From Trichostrongylus colubriformis (Eukaryota; Nematoda; Chromadorea; Rhabditida; Trichostrongylidae), in the NCBI GenBank assembly GCA_963978905.1, contig OZ022260.1:44475551-44539550 (forward strand): a DNA stretch of 64,000 nt, read 5' to 3'. Position numbers and translations under genes: made by a program. Below, piece by piece: positions 38,043 through 50,537 of the stretch. Under the pieces are notes generated by a model. It was not told where the DNA came from, did no database searches, and saw nothing but the letters and a program-made list of their open reading frames with translations. Within the stretch, counting starts at the first letter, position 1. The number at the start of each line of letters is the position of its first letter.

Positions 38043-40069
38043 TCGGGATTCACTATCTTATGGAAAGTAGGTGTGAGACCAATAGTTTCAGCCTCCTAAG
38101 ACATTGGATTCCTCAGTAAACCCTAGTGTAGTGCCTCCCCACTACTATTTGATACAAACTGGTTCATGCAAACAGTCAGATCGGCTGGCCTCAGCCGATC
38201 GATGCTGCTTTCGTTACTTTACGACGAGGGATGGGTAGACAGGAAGACGCAGAATGAAGCAATCTGCGAAAAATCGCGTGGCCGCCCGTGGCGAGTCCGA
38301 CTCGCGAATCGATTGCTCTTGGGAGCTGGCAGTGCGTGACTGCGTCACCTTTTGCGCTTCCTCCTATGCCACACTACCTCGCTTGAAGGCTGCCATGCCC
38401 TGCCACTGGCACTCGCACCCGCCGCGCCCTCGCCACGGGCGGCCACGCGATTTTCTAGAGAAAGTAGCCTCACTCAAATACGCAAGCAAACCAATTTTCT
38501 TCATCATATATATCTGGATTGGACTGGATTCATCCTCAGAGCGACATTTTTATGACTAGCTGCTTAGCGCAGAATTTTTCATGAACGTGAGCCCTAACGT
38601 ATGCTCGACGTAGACGACTGTTGCTTTAGGCTGATATTAGAATTCGATTCCGCATGAGAAGTCTCAGCATCGCGGAATTGCGTGCGGAATCGCGGCACCG
38701 CAAAGACCGTCATCGGCATTGCGCTCTTCAGCATTGAAGAAGCCTGTTTACCGTCCACCTATACAGTTCTTGACATCCAGGAGAAATGGGATCGATATGC
38801 TGCCTTTACGTAAAATACGGGGAAGCGGTATAGTCTGATTAGGCTTGTACACAAGTTTCCTGTGATATGAACTGGTGCGAAGTGTCATTTGCAGGGACTG
38901 TTGAAAGCACGTTCAATTCGAAGAAGCTGACATAGAGCGGAAGCTAATCAGTCAAGCTCAGATGAAACAGACTTCAAATTATGAAGAGTAAATAGTCTTC
39001 ACTTTCAGTGGAAGGATTACCACAACAATAAGAGCGTCCCAGGTTGATACGGCAAGATGATCAGGCCCATCTATCCAAGGTGGATATACATCGGCACACA
39101 TATCATTTATTAGATACACAGAGTATAATAGTTTATTCATATAGAAGTAATAAATGGGTTTCCGGCTTTTCATTGCGAGGAAGCGTATTCTTACACACTA
39201 GAAACAGATTAGGGATAGGGTTTGCAACGTTGCGCTGATGTTACTAGAAATAGTGAAATTGCACAAAAATGAGCATGAATGAGGAGAATGAGATAACATA
39301 CCTCTTAGTACCTGTAATTTTAATACATACTTTATGAAAATTTCGATACTGGTCGTAACTTCAGAAAGGAAGGCTCGGCTCCGAAACCGAAAGTCGACTT
39401 TGCGCCGCTATTCGTGTGCCTACGCACTGCACTTAATCGACGGCAAACGGAGATCAGACGAAAACATCGTGATGTTCTGCTCGCGTCAATTCAGAAGATG
39501 AATATGCGTTGATAACATGGAAACCGATTACAAGGCAGTGATTTGTGATGCTCTTTCTGATGTACCTTCAAATTGCTATTCCTCCAACTAAAGGTCTTCT
39601 CATGGCTGAATAATTTCAACTTGTGTTGTAATTACATGAACTTAAATGGACGACTTCATCGCAATCTACCTCGCATACAACGTCGTGATGTTTTGTAGTG
39701 CAGAAATTCAATATTGAATCCTACTGTAAAAACTGCCTCAATAGATTGATCGCTAATCGTTGTCAAACTTAATATTGATTATTTAAGTGATGTTTATTAT
39801 TTCTGTGATAGCTCAGAAACTGTGATGCAATGAACTTCATGAAATCGTGTGCTCGTGAAAAGTAGAAACAGATCGACACGTTTTTATGCTTTAATCTTCT
39901 AATTAGGAAGCATAAGTTTTGGGAACAAAATGGGAAAAGAGATCGAGTGGGAAGTTGATGTGTGTCAACAGCTGGGAGATACTCTGTTTTGTGCCTCGTT
40001 AGTCGTGTCCTGCTGGTGACGCAAAGCTATGAGCCATTTGCGATCTTAAGTTTGGCTCTGTACGCTTAG
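38043..40069. other. 3' flank of VAC14 and intergenic AT-rich DNA with one repeat
   Basis: A repeat at about 38270-38460 is the inverted relative of 8250-8545 and carries two facing copies of the GC-rich core (GGCCGCCCGTGGCGAGTCCG at 38280 and its inverse near 38430). The rest is AT-rich with no supported gene. No clear AATAAA was seen close after the VAC14 stop. Confidence 0.5.
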
Positions 40070-40800
40070 GTCAGCTCCCCCCCCCAGGCTGCAGTTGAGA
40101 TAAGGCCCTACCGGATCCTAACTTGCCCGATCTCTACAGGCCCACTCTTAATTCAGCCGATTTTTTTGACCATTTCTGCGCGAGCCCCGCTCCCGGTGGG
40201 CGTAGCTAGGCCTAGTTCTTAATGAACTTCGTACAATTTGGTCAACACCTACCAATCCCCAACTTGCCCGACCTCTCTACATTGCAGTTGAGTTGAGAGT
40301 GGATTATGTAACAAATAAACGGGCACACACACGCACACACACTCAAACACACCAAACTTCTGGCTTATATTTATGTAATGGATATGATTCCATTCCTAAC
40401 TTGCCTTTCATGTGCTTTTGGCCTACCCGAAGCCATCCCTAACTTGCCCGACCTCTTTAGGCCCATTCCTAGCTTGCCCGTTTTTGGTAACTGAGCGTGG
40501 ACTTGAATTTGAGCCTCGGCAATTTCCGCGCTTGCCCCTCCTACAGTGGGCGGAGCTAGGCTTAGTTCTTGTGTGCTCTGTACGCTTATGTCAGCCCCTA
40601 CCCAATTCTAACTTGCTCGACTTCTCCAGACAGCACTTCAGCTAAGAAATCACTATGCGGTGAGCGGATTTCCGCGCAAGCCCCGCCCACAGCGGGCGGA
40701 GCTAGGGTTAGTTCTTATGTGTTCTAACCGCTTGGGTCTGCCTCTACCTGACTTCAACTTGCCCGACCTCTCCATGCTGCAGTTAAGTTAAGAATGCATT
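40070..40800. repeat. Diverged tandem copies of the CTTGCCCGACCTCT satellite
   Basis: The phrases CTAACTTGCCCGACCTCT, AGCCCCGCCCACAGCGGGCG and GCTAGG(C/G)TTAGTTCTTATGTG recur at intervals of about 150-250 bp. They are more diverged than in the ordered array at 42102-43740. A CA-rich stretch at 40320-40377 followed by ACCAAACTTCTGGCTT resembles the tail at 40803-40881. Confidence 0.75.
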
Positions 40801-40802
40801 AT

Positions 40803-40881
40803 GCGGTGAGCGGACAGACAGACAGACACACACAGACAGACAGACAAACAAACACGCCAAACTTCTGCTTTATATATAGAG
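40803..40881. repeat. CAGA/CACA-rich tail ending CTTTATATATAGAG (copy 1)
   Basis: It begins GCGGTGAGCGGACAGACAGA, runs through CAGA and CACA simple repeats, and ends CCAAACTTCTGCTTTATATA then TAGAG. The same tail occurs at 45269-45358, at the far end of the satellite block, and degenerate versions are at 40320-40377 and 43950-44000. Open frames across it are low complexity. Confidence 0.85.
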
Positions 40882-41110
40882 ACCAGTCGGGTTGGCCGGC
40901 TGACGCCGGCCAACCCTCCTGGACTCGGATTGGCCGGCTTCGCCGGCCAATCCTCGTAGGGCTTTGGGGCTTTCTGTTGTGTAGCGAGGAGCGACTCTCG
41001 GCTCGCCGCTGGCGCGGCGAGCCGACTTTCGCATGCGCGCTTCGCGCGCATTGCAGCAGGAATAGGCCCTGTGTATAGGGAGCGCACATAGCAGCAGGGA
41101 ACGGATAATA
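40882..41110. repeat. GC-rich palindromic sequence
   Basis: Successive hairpins are visible: GTTGGCCGGCTGACGCCGGCCAAC at 40892-40915, ATTGGCCGGCTTCGCCGGCCAAT at 40929-40951, and GGCTCGCCGCTGGCGCGGCGAGCC at 41000-41023. It directly follows the tail at 40803-40881. It would form stable stem-loops in RNA or single-stranded DNA. Confidence 0.8.
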
Positions 41111-41609
41111 TGCGGCTTGTACATATTGTGAGCAAACCTCCAACGATCATCGGCTTTGGTTGAAACTAAGAGACACCACACCCATCTGTAACCTCTTCCC
41201 CACTGAAGGCAAAACCCCTTAAAAGAAAGGCAGGATTCGATCCGAACACAAAAATAGAATTGAAGCACTTAGTAGTACCAAAGTAAGGAAGATGGATCGA
41301 AACGGTCAAAAAATCCAAGAAAGAAGACCCCCTTCCCATCGTTGATCCAAGTGTATAAGGCACAATCGCAAAGGTGCGGCCACGCTAAAAGGAGCGGCAG
41401 CAGTTGGAGGTGTCTCATCGTGAGCGCTGAGGCGCTCCGTAGTAGTTGACTTTTGAGGATTAAAAGTTTGGAGAGGACGTGCATGTATCAGTTCTATAAG
41501 AAACATTGACCTTAACTGATTGCCGAGAGATACATCTGATAATAACACACCACTCCCTAATGGTAACCGAGAACAAACAGTCACTTTGTGAGTGTGGTAC
41601 CATTATTGC

Positions 41610-43740
41610 AATTATGGCCGGGCTAGGCTTAGAACTTATGTACTCTATACACAGGGGGTTGACGTGTACAGAGTACATAAGTTTGGTGGGTTGACTCCTA
41701 CCCAATCCTAACCTGCCCGACCTCCACACACCCGTACCTAATTTGCTTCTTGTGTGCTCCCTACATTTTGGTCTGTCCGTATCCAGTTCTTACTCGCACG
41801 ACCTGAGCAGTCCCATTCCTGACCTTCCCAATTTTTGCAACCCAAGCGAAGGTTTATAAATTTGAAAACCCATCGGTTTTGGTGCAGGCCCCGCCCATAG
41901 TGGGCGGAGATAAGCTTAAAACTTATATGCTCCGTACACATGACCCCTACCCAATCCTAACCTGCGCGACCTCCACAGGCCCGTGCCTTATTTGCTTATT
42001 GCACCCTTCACTTTGGTCAGTCCCTCCCCAGTCCTTACATGCGCGACTTCAACAGACCCTTTCCTAACTTGCCCGATTCAGCACTTGAGCGAAGACCTGA
42101 ATTCGTTTATTCATCGATTTCGGGCGAGCCCAGCCCATGATGGGCGGAGGTAGGCTTAGAATTTATGTGCTCCGTACACTTATGTTTCCTCTACGCTATC
42201 CTAACTTGCCCTACCTCTACAGGCCCGTTCCTAATTTGCTTCTTGTGTGCTCCCTACATTTTGGTCTGTCCCTATCCAGTCCTTACTCGCACGACTTCAA
42301 CAACCCTTTCCTAACTTGCCCGATTTTCCGCACTTAAGCGAGGACCTAAATTCGTTTATTCATCGATTTCGGCGCAAGCCCCTCCCATGGTGGGCGGAGT
42401 AAGGCTTAGAACTTATGTGGTCCGTACACTTGGTCCCTACCCAATACTAACCTGCCCGACCTCCACAGCCCGTGCCTAATTTGCGTTCCCTGTGTTCTGT
42501 GTTCCCTTTACTTTGGTCAGTCCCTTCCCAGTCCTTACATGCGCGACTTCAACAGACCCTTTCCTAACTTGCCCGATTTTCAGCACTTGAGCGAAGACCT
42601 GAATTCGTTTATTCATCGATTTCGGGCGAGCCCAGCCCATGATGGGCGGAGGTAGGCTTAGAATTTATGTGCTCCGTACACTTATGTTTTCCTCTACGCT
42701 ATCCTAACTTGCCCTACCTCTACAGGCCCGTTCCTAATTTGCTTCTTGTGTGCTCCCTACATTTTGGTCTGTCCCTATCCAGTCCTTACTCGCACGACTT
42801 CAACAACCCTTTCCTAACTTGCCCGATTTTCTGCACTTAAGCGAGGACCTAAATTTGTTTATTCATCGATTTCGGCGCAAGCCCCTCCCATGGTGGGCGG
42901 AGTAAGGCTTAGAACTTATGTGGTCCGTACACTTGGTCCCTACCCAATACTAACCTGCCCGACCTCCACAGCCCGTGCCTAATTTGCGTTCCCTGTGTTC
43001 TGTGTTCCCTTTACTTTGGTCAGTCCCTTCCCAGTCCTTACATGCGCGACTTCAACAGACCCTTTCCTAACTTGCCCGATTTTCAGCACTTGAGCGAAGA
43101 CCTGAATTCGTTTATTCATCGATTTCGGGCGAGCCCAGCCCATGATGGGCGGAGGTAGGCTTAGAATTTATGTGCTCCGTACACTTATGTTTTCCTCTAC
43201 GCTATCCTAACTTGCCCTACCTCTACAGGCCCGTTCCTAATTTGCTTCTTGTGTGCTCCCTACATTTTGGTCTGTCCCTATCCAGTCCTTACTCGCACGA
43301 CTTCAACAACCCTTTCCTAACTTGCCCGATTTTCTGCACTTAAGCGAGGACCTAAATTCGTTTATTCATCGATTTCGGCGCAAGCCCCTCCCATGGTGGG
43401 CGGAGTTAGGCTTAGAACTTATGTGGTCCGTACAGTTGGTCCCTACCCAATACTAACCTGCCCGACCTCCACAGCCCGTGCCTAATTTGCGTTCCCTGTG
43501 TTCTGTGTTCCCTTTACTTTGGTCAGTCCCTTCCCAGTCCTTACATGCGCGACTTCAACAGACTCTTTCCAAACTTGCCCGATTTCCAACACCTGAGCGA
43601 GGACCTAAATTCGTTTATTCATCGATTTCGGCGCAAGCCCCTCCCATGGTGGGCGGAGCTAGGCTTAGTTCTTATATGCTCTGTACGCTTAGGTCAGCCC
43701 CTCCCCACTCCTAACTCGCGCGACCCTCCAGGATACAGTT
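41610..43740. repeat. 503 bp higher-order tandem satellite built of 250 and 253 bp subunits
   Basis: The landmark TTCGTTTATTCATCGATTTC (one copy with TTTG) starts at 42102, 42351, 42604, 42854, 43107, 43357 and 43610. The spacings are 249, 253, 250, 253, 250 and 253 bp. Alternate subunits are nearly identical (for example AGTAAGGCTTAGAACTTATG at 42398 and 42901), so the repeating unit is a 503 bp dimer. The first half of the block, 41610-42100, is more diverged. All open frames inside are products of the repeat. Confidence 0.93.
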
Positions 43741-44385
43741 GAGATGAGGCCCTACCAAGTCTTAAGTTGCACGATCCCTACAGGCCCACTCTTGATTTTT
43801 TTTCAACCATTTCTGCGCAAGCTCCGCTCACGGTGGGCGGAGCTAGGCTTAGTCCTTAATGAGCTCCGCACACTTTGGTCAACCCCTACCCATCCCCAAC
43901 TTGCCCGACCTCTCCACGTTGCAATTGAGTTGAAAGTAGATATGTGACAAAAAATGGACACATGCTTACACACACACAAACACACCAAACTTCTGGTTTT
44001 AGCTTGCCTCTCATGTGCTCCGTACATTTTGGCTTACCCCAACCCATCCCTAACTTGCCCGACCTCTACAGGTCCATTCCTAGCCTGCCTGATTTTTGGA
44101 ACCTAAGCGTGGACTTAAATTTGAACACCGGCAGTTTCCGCGCAAGCCTCGCTCACAGTGGGCGGAGCTAGGCTTAATTCTTATGTGCTCTGTGCGCTTA
44201 GGTCAGCATCTACCCAATTCTAACATGCCCGACCTTTCCAGACAGCAGTTCAGTTGAGACATCATAACAATGGGATAGGGGTGTATGTGGTGCAGACAGG
44301 TTGTAAATGGTTGACGCTGGACTGTGGGAGTGGTGACATGGGTACCCTCGGTGTATCCCTAGGTGTAATTTCCTTACCGGCCCAT

Positions 44386-45262
44386 CACAACACAGCTGCG
44401 TCGCCATTCGCCTTTCGAGGCTCCTTATCAGCCCTTCAGTTGCTATCACATCCGTTCCCTCACCATTGATATCCCCTTACCACCCCTACATTACCTTATA
44501 AATTCAGGATCCCAGCTTTGCTGCGACGCGAGATATGAATTTCCCGCCATTCGCCTTTCGAGGCTCCTTATCAGCCCTTATCAGTTGCTATCACTTCCGT
44601 TCATTCACCATTAATGTCCCCTTACCACCCCTACATTACCTTAAAAATTCAGGATCCCAGCTTTGCTGCGACGCGAGATATGAATTTCCCGCCATTCGCC
44701 TTTCGAGGCTCCTTATCAGCCCTTATCAGTTGCTATCACTTCCGTTCCCTCACCATTGATATCCCCTTACCACCCCTACATTACCGTATAAATTCAGGAT
44801 CCCAGCTTTGCTGCGACGCGAGATATGAATTTCCCGCCATTCGCCTTTCGAGGCTCCTTATCAGCCCTTATCAGTTGCTATCACTTCCGTTCATTCACCA
44901 TTAATGTCCCCTTACCACCCCTACATTACCTTAAAAATTCAGGATCCCAGCTTTGCTGCAACGCGAGATATGAATTTCCCGCCATTCGCCTTTCGAGGCT
45001 CCTTATCAGCCCTTATCAGTTGCTATCACTTCCGTTCATTCACCATTAATGTCCCCTTACCACCCCTACATTACCTTAAAAATTCAGGATCCCAGCTTTG
45101 CTGCGACGCGAGATATGAATTTCCCGCCATTCGCCTTTCGAGGCTCCTTATCAGCCCTTATCAGTTGCTATCACTTCCGTTCCTTCACCATTGATGCCCC
45201 TTACCACCCCCTATATTACCTTAAAAATTCAGGGTCCCAGCTTTGCTGCAACGCGAGATAGA
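44386..45262. repeat. 145 bp tandem satellite, six copies
   Basis: The landmark AGATATGAATTTCCCGCCAT starts at 44531, 44676, 44821, 44966 and 45111, exactly 145 bp apart, and the truncated end AGATAGAAATT at 45256 keeps the period. A variant first copy begins near 44386. Copies differ by few substitutions, such as TTCATTCACCATTAATG versus TTCCCTCACCATTGATA. Because 145 is not a multiple of three, a long protein repeat cannot be maintained. Confidence 0.95.
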
Positions 45263-45268
45263 AATTAT

Positions 45269-45358
45269 GCGGTGAGCGGACAGACAGACAGACACACACA
45301 CAGACAGACAGACAGACAGACAAACAAACACACCAAACTTCTGCTTTATATATAGAGT
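45269..45358. repeat. CAGA/CACA-rich tail ending CTTTATATATAGAG (copy 2)
   Basis: Nearly identical in its unique parts to 40803-40881 (GCGGTGAGCGGACAGACAGA at the start, CCAAACTTCTGCTTTATATA at the end), with a slightly longer simple-repeat middle. It closes the satellite block on the right. Confidence 0.88.
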
Positions 45359-46867
45359 AATATAGAGATGACGATGATACAGGGTGTCCCAGAATTATGG
45401 GCGCCTATGTTCGTGTTTCTTTGTATCCCTCTATACGAATCGTTTCAATGCTTTTTCTTCCGTTTGCTGCTTAGTGGGTGCACAGGATCTTCTTCTACCA
45501 GGGTGCGTACTTGTAGAAATGAAGCTCATGATGTTTTTGAGACTTCAAAACTTTTCCAAGTGCTCCTCGCGGTCATTTTCTTCTGCGGTGAAGCACACCT
45601 CGAAGAGCAAGGTGAAAGTGAAGCCAGGCTCCTCAAAGGAAGACGGCTTCTTGAAGGTTGATAAAAAAAGCTACAAGATGACTAGCTTCATGATCTAATG
45701 CCATGTGCTCCAATACATATTTCGCTTGTTGGGACAGATTAGTGGCTGTGTAGTGCATGAAAAGTAATTAGTGAGTGATTAACGAAGCCTTAACTGCTAA
45801 TTAGATTATTTCGCGCATAAAGAGGCCGAACCATAAGGGCCACACTGTTGGCCAAATGTACTACAAATATTGGAGTATTCTTGTCGTTCTTGTTCTACAT
45901 TCCATGAATAAATCACCATTGCCTAGTTAGCTTCTTCTGTAGCTCCTCAAGCAAGCCAATACAGCCATAGTGTAGGTGCCCTTCCGAAAACGATAATCGC
46001 TGAAGGCTCCTTTTGAGCAGGGAAACAACATTAGAGGACGATTACTATAATCGCTGCTAGTGCTCATCTGTGACATAGTACTGCTCTCCCCTCATTATCT
46101 CGTGATTTTGATGTCCTACAACTTCCTTTCATTCTCTGCGCCGACCCGCGATGTCCTAGTGAGCACTGCAATTATGGCTGCTTCATCGATTCCTCGTTCC
46201 ACCCTTTTCACCTCGAATATCGCTGGTCTCTCTCTGCACGTTTCACATGCACTCCCTCTACACTACTCATCTAGCCATCGATATTCTCCCTATCCCTCCC
46301 GTCATTCTAGCTGCAAACTCCAATCTCACCCTTTTTCAGTGAAAGTCAAGATCGAACTTGCCACCAGTGACGACATTCGCGCAGCCCTCGCCATAATCGT
46401 GATGAAGAAAGGGTTCAAAATCATAAAACCTGTGCGGCTCGTCCCATAACCGTAATGTTGATGGACAAGTGCTTCAAAGCTCACTATGAGTTTTGCTATG
46501 GCGCTGCACACAAACACCAGCCTATCCTGAAATGCCTCATCTTTTCTTGGATTTATTCATTTGACGCTGGGTCGATATGTAATCATCAACGTTTTACCCA
46601 GATAAATCCTGCCATGGATCACATCGTCACGACAAAGTCAAACTAACGCTTTGAAGTCGAACGGTCATTTTACATCAATGAACGATTGAAATGCAACCAA
46701 TAAATAATCTGCGGGTGATTCACGAGGGAAGGGTTTCAAACTCCCGTGGAATTTAAAAATAAGATCCGGCTGAATCGATCGAGCTCCGATCATTGATTAT
46801 GACTGTGAAAACCAAAATTGCAAAATGCCATGCCGAGGGGATTAGGAGGGGTTAAAGTTTGCATGTG
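45359..46867. other. Intergenic, no supported gene
   Basis: TACAGGGTGTCCCAGAATTA at 45379 resembles the ends of Tc1/mariner-type elements, but no matching inverted end was found. Open frames at 45368-45698 and 46060-46449 have no recognisable domain. Confidence 0.35.
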
Positions 46868-46994
46868 AGGCCGCTTCCATACTTTGCGCACCGACGCCGT
46901 CACGCGCGTGCCTGCGTCACGCGCGTGCCGGCGTCACGCGCGTGACGCAGGCACGCGCGTGACGGCGTCGGTGCGCAAAGTATGGAAGCGGCCT
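46868..46994. repeat. Palindromic MITE, AGGCCG...ATACTTTGCGCAC family (copy 2)
   Basis: It is an almost perfect 127 bp palindrome. The ends read AGGCCGCTTCCATACTTTGC and its inverse GCAAAGTATGGAAGCGGCCT. The arms are built from repeats of the CACGCGCGTG(C/A) word, so the whole sequence can fold into one hairpin. Confidence 0.92.
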
Positions 46995-47129
46995 GATATA
47001 TCATTGGCGAGGCACTTTCCCATCAGCACGGCCGTGGCCGAGCCGGCTCACTGGTAGTGTTACGGATCTGCAAGAAGGCTGTCGAGGGCAGGGTCAAACA
47101 CGGCGACGAAATTTCAAAAATTCCAACCA

Positions 47130-47147
47130 CCCCCCCCCCCCCCCCCC
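47130..47147. repeat. Poly-C tract
   Basis: A run of about 18 C is followed by AAGGGGGATC. Similar G or C tracts occur near 420, 31400 and 49020. Length is uncertain because homopolymers assemble poorly. Confidence 0.7.
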
Positions 47148-47639
47148 AAGGGGGATCTCCATACGACCCCCCACCCTTTTTTTCAGGAACGCTATTTCTG
47201 TGATTTCTTACCAGCCAACAAATGCATGAAGGAAATCAAGAGCCTATGGTCAGAAAAAAAAGCTGAGACCTAAATCCAAACAAAATTAGAGAAATAAGAA
47301 CGTGACAAAACTCAGTACTATTCCGAAGCAAGAGCGTATGAGAGAAATAATACCTAACAAAATCCAAGACTTATATTCCGAGGCGAAAGCGTTGCCGTTC
47401 ATGGGTGATGTGCTCGTCCTCTAATGAAAAAGGAGAAGGCTTAATAGTCATGCAAGCGATGGGGCAGAGATAAAGGATGAAAAAACAAAAGTAAAAAAGT
47501 TAGAAACTAAATAGGAGCCATGTAATCGCTCCACTGCGCCCCATCTGATCGTCGCTTTTGCGGTAGCGATGCGACGATCAGATTGGGCGCGATATCTTCT
47601 CTGTACTATTTGGAATTTTTTTGATTACTTGACACTTTA

Positions 47640-48360
47640 CTTAGACTCCAGTTGAACTACTGTGAACTGCTTTCTTAATGAATTCCTCGGACCAATCTAT
47701 CTGCCGCTTGGTTTCCCTAGTGGTTGCGCAGTTCTCGATATGAGTATCTAGTCGAGGAGAATTTTGAAAAATTTTAGGGTGTTTCACTTCAAACAGTCAT
47801 AACTTCCTTCAAACTCCACCATATGAGCGCGGTCCTGTAGTCTGAGGTCTGACACCGTATCTCCAAAACGAAAAAAGTTACTTCGAAGAAAGTCAGTCGA
47901 GGACCTCGAAGAAATTTCCAAGTATTTCACTTCAAATGGTCTTAACATCCTTCGAACTCAACCGTATGAATGCGGTCTTGTTGTTCGGAGTCTGCGAGGC
48001 AGTTGTTTCCTAAATATTACTCAAACTATACCATATCTTCGATAAGAAAGATGTTATTTTGAGTGAAGCTAATCGAGGAATTTTTTTCGTCGAAGTTGCG
48101 AGATCTTTCCATGAATCATTGAAAAAAATGATTCATTGTGTTTATATCCAATACACATCTTCTGCTCTCAGCAGACCAACGGGAGTGTTGCTGGCTTTGG
48201 CTGGTTTCGCTGTGGGATGAGCCATGCGAAGACTTCACTTCTGAGTAAATACAAACGCTTTTTCGGTCCGCATAGTGGATCGCTAGCACCGACAGGATCG
48301 AACTCCAAATTCGAAATGCTCTCCCAAACACGGTATAGTATGCATTAAAAAGTTCTCCAC
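47640..48360. repeat. Dispersed repeat (inverted relative of 62527-63035)
   Basis: It shares in reverse complement with the right-hand copy the words CTCAGCAGACCAACGGGA, ATGATTCATTG near the fold, ACTTCAAAAATTTTCAAA-like text and TCCAAAACGAAAAAAGTTAC. The two copies are at different stages of decay. A third partial copy is near 28850-28930. Confidence 0.7.
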
Positions 48361-50537
48361 GCAAGAGAATTATGCGCTCCAGTGAGACCGCAACGCAACC
48401 ATGCGCGCGCAGGGAAAGTAATGGCAGTACTCGGAGAGAATTGGCCGCGTTCGCTGCTGTGCCAGACCCTTGTCACCAGTACGCGGCTATTTCTCTCAGT
48501 ACTGCATTAATATTTTGTTCCATTCAGTGACGAACTGAATCTTGCCTTTTTTGTTTTCCCTTGCTCTTACAAGGTTGTAAGTTCTTCGAAAAGTGGGATT
48601 CAAGGCCCGCTGTACATCATTTCTTTTTCTGTCTTCTTCTACGACCATCTGTTTTCAATTTTTTTTTGCGCGGCAAGGACTACGCTTTTGCACCAGGTAC
48701 TACCAAGACCTCAAAGCTGATCGTGAACTTGCTCATTTTCTTTGTCGGAAATGCTGTATGGAACGGAAGTGCTTAGCTTCGCCGAGCTATTGCGCTTATC
48801 TTATATGTAAATCAATTCAGCCAGTGTGCTCGTTTAGTTAGGATGAAGTAGCGCAGTTTTTCTAGCAGTTTTTTTTTTCATGTGGCATTTTCATCCGCCA
48901 GCAGACATACATATAACCTCGCTAGTTCATATTGCAAGTTAATGAGTCAATCGATCAGCATGGTGGGTTGGGAGGGAGGAGTTGGGGAACAAGAACAAAT
49001 GCTGGTGCTGCTTGAGTTAGGGGGGGGGGGGGGCATTCAACGAAGGCATGGGCCGTGCCCAATTCTTGCTTATAGGGGCTCTCAAGGTTATTTTATGCTC
49101 AAGTACGGCTTACTATTTTTAAAAAAGAAGAAATTTCCACCAGAAGAATTAACAGATCCGCATTTCCACCACTTCCCTTTTTAATCTGCACATCATTGTG
49201 ATGATCTCAGAATAGTTCGGATCATCACACAGATTATTAGCTAGCTATTGATTCATACTGTGTTATATTGACTTATGGCTTTATATTTCCTTACAAAATA
49301 CTACGAAATGTACTATATCTATACTTTTGTGTAGTTGTTACAGTGTCTGCATCAATTAAGAATTTTACTTTTAGTTTATTTTCGGTTCTGCAGTGATGAA
49401 TGCGAATTCTGACAACTATACTGCATTAGGCAAAACTATTTTTTACAGTGCATGTAATCTGTTGTAGTACAGTTTTTCCTGACATGGTTAAAGTAATAAT
49501 TGATAAATGTGAATGGATAGTCGTACTCACAACCTTTTTTGTGCTTAACGCACTGAGGCAAACAGTTCGTACATGTACAAGTGTTCCTCCTCTACTACAT
49601 CAGGACATTGCACTAGTGAAGGAATACTTACATACATACTTACTATTTGTCTCAGTGCGTTCTCTGCGATATGTTCAATATTATCCGCGCATCAGTAGCA
49701 ATGCAGTAGAAAACTTATGATAATTTCATTTTTTGCGTTTCTCCCGTAGACAGTGAGGGATTATGTAAACACTACTTATTGATCGACTACTATGAAATAA
49801 CAAGCAATTAAAGTGGAAGTTTTGCGACTGGCCGATATCGATCACATTGGATTCAAAACATTCCAAGAAAGAATTTCACGTATAGCAACTCCTTGCAGCT
49901 GTGGCATAGTCACAAAATTATCATTGAAATAGGATAAGTAACAGTAACAAATTTTATCAGTTCACAAAGAGGTGAAGAAGCTTACCCGCTGAGGAGTACT
50001 GAGGCGAAACTCCAGTTCAGCAACTTTCAATCTAAAAACTCATTATCAGAATCAACACGTGAACGAACGCGGCAGTCCTTTCATGGCAATGCGCATTTAT
50101 TGTAAAACTCAAGGCTGGGGTTATACTTTGCGGATCGTACGATTCGCAGAATCGCAAGTACCATCCTGCGCAGTCCCATTTGAGCGAGTTATTTCCCTAC
50201 ACAGCACTGGTTTCTCACCGCTTACTGCTCCCGAGCGGTAAAGAGTCCGCACTCAACTTCCGCTTATAGGCACTCTCAAGCTTATTTTATGCCTAGATAC
50301 AGCTAACTAACTGAGAAAACGGTTATTCTTCCATTTGTATATCACGAGAAATTCGCTTCTTGACTAAACAACTACTCACGCGTATTGCCTAAGCTTAGGG
50401 GAATGATCTCCTCCTCCAACGCATAGGCTAACAGAGGATGAAAAAGCACGCATTAGCTTCATCAAAATCGTTTCTTTGCAAAATTCGAACCCGATTCGGC
50501 TAACGCTATGACTTTTCTGCGCTCCGGCCGTAACGTT
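48361..50537. other. Intergenic, no supported gene
   Basis: It contains a G13 tract near 49020 and T-rich DNA. The open frames at 48561-48841 and 48882-49184 lack any recognisable domain or exon series. Confidence 0.4.

Noticed and set aside
41500..43947. Several 60-90 codon frames in the 40-44 kb block
   Set aside because: All repeat with the 250/253 bp satellite and have no splice structure or domain.
44535..45261. Overlapping open frames encoding repeats of NFPPFAFRGSLSAL
   Set aside because: They are translations of the 145 bp satellite in successive frames. The period is not divisible by three, so no continuous repeat protein is encoded.
41610..45262. CRISPR-like regular spacing
   Set aside because: The repeats are contiguous satellites of 145-503 bp without unique spacers, in a eukaryotic genome.
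45379..45400. TACAGGGTGTCCCAGAATTA as a transposon terminal repeat
   Set aside because: No inverted partner or flanking TA duplication was found within a reasonable distance.
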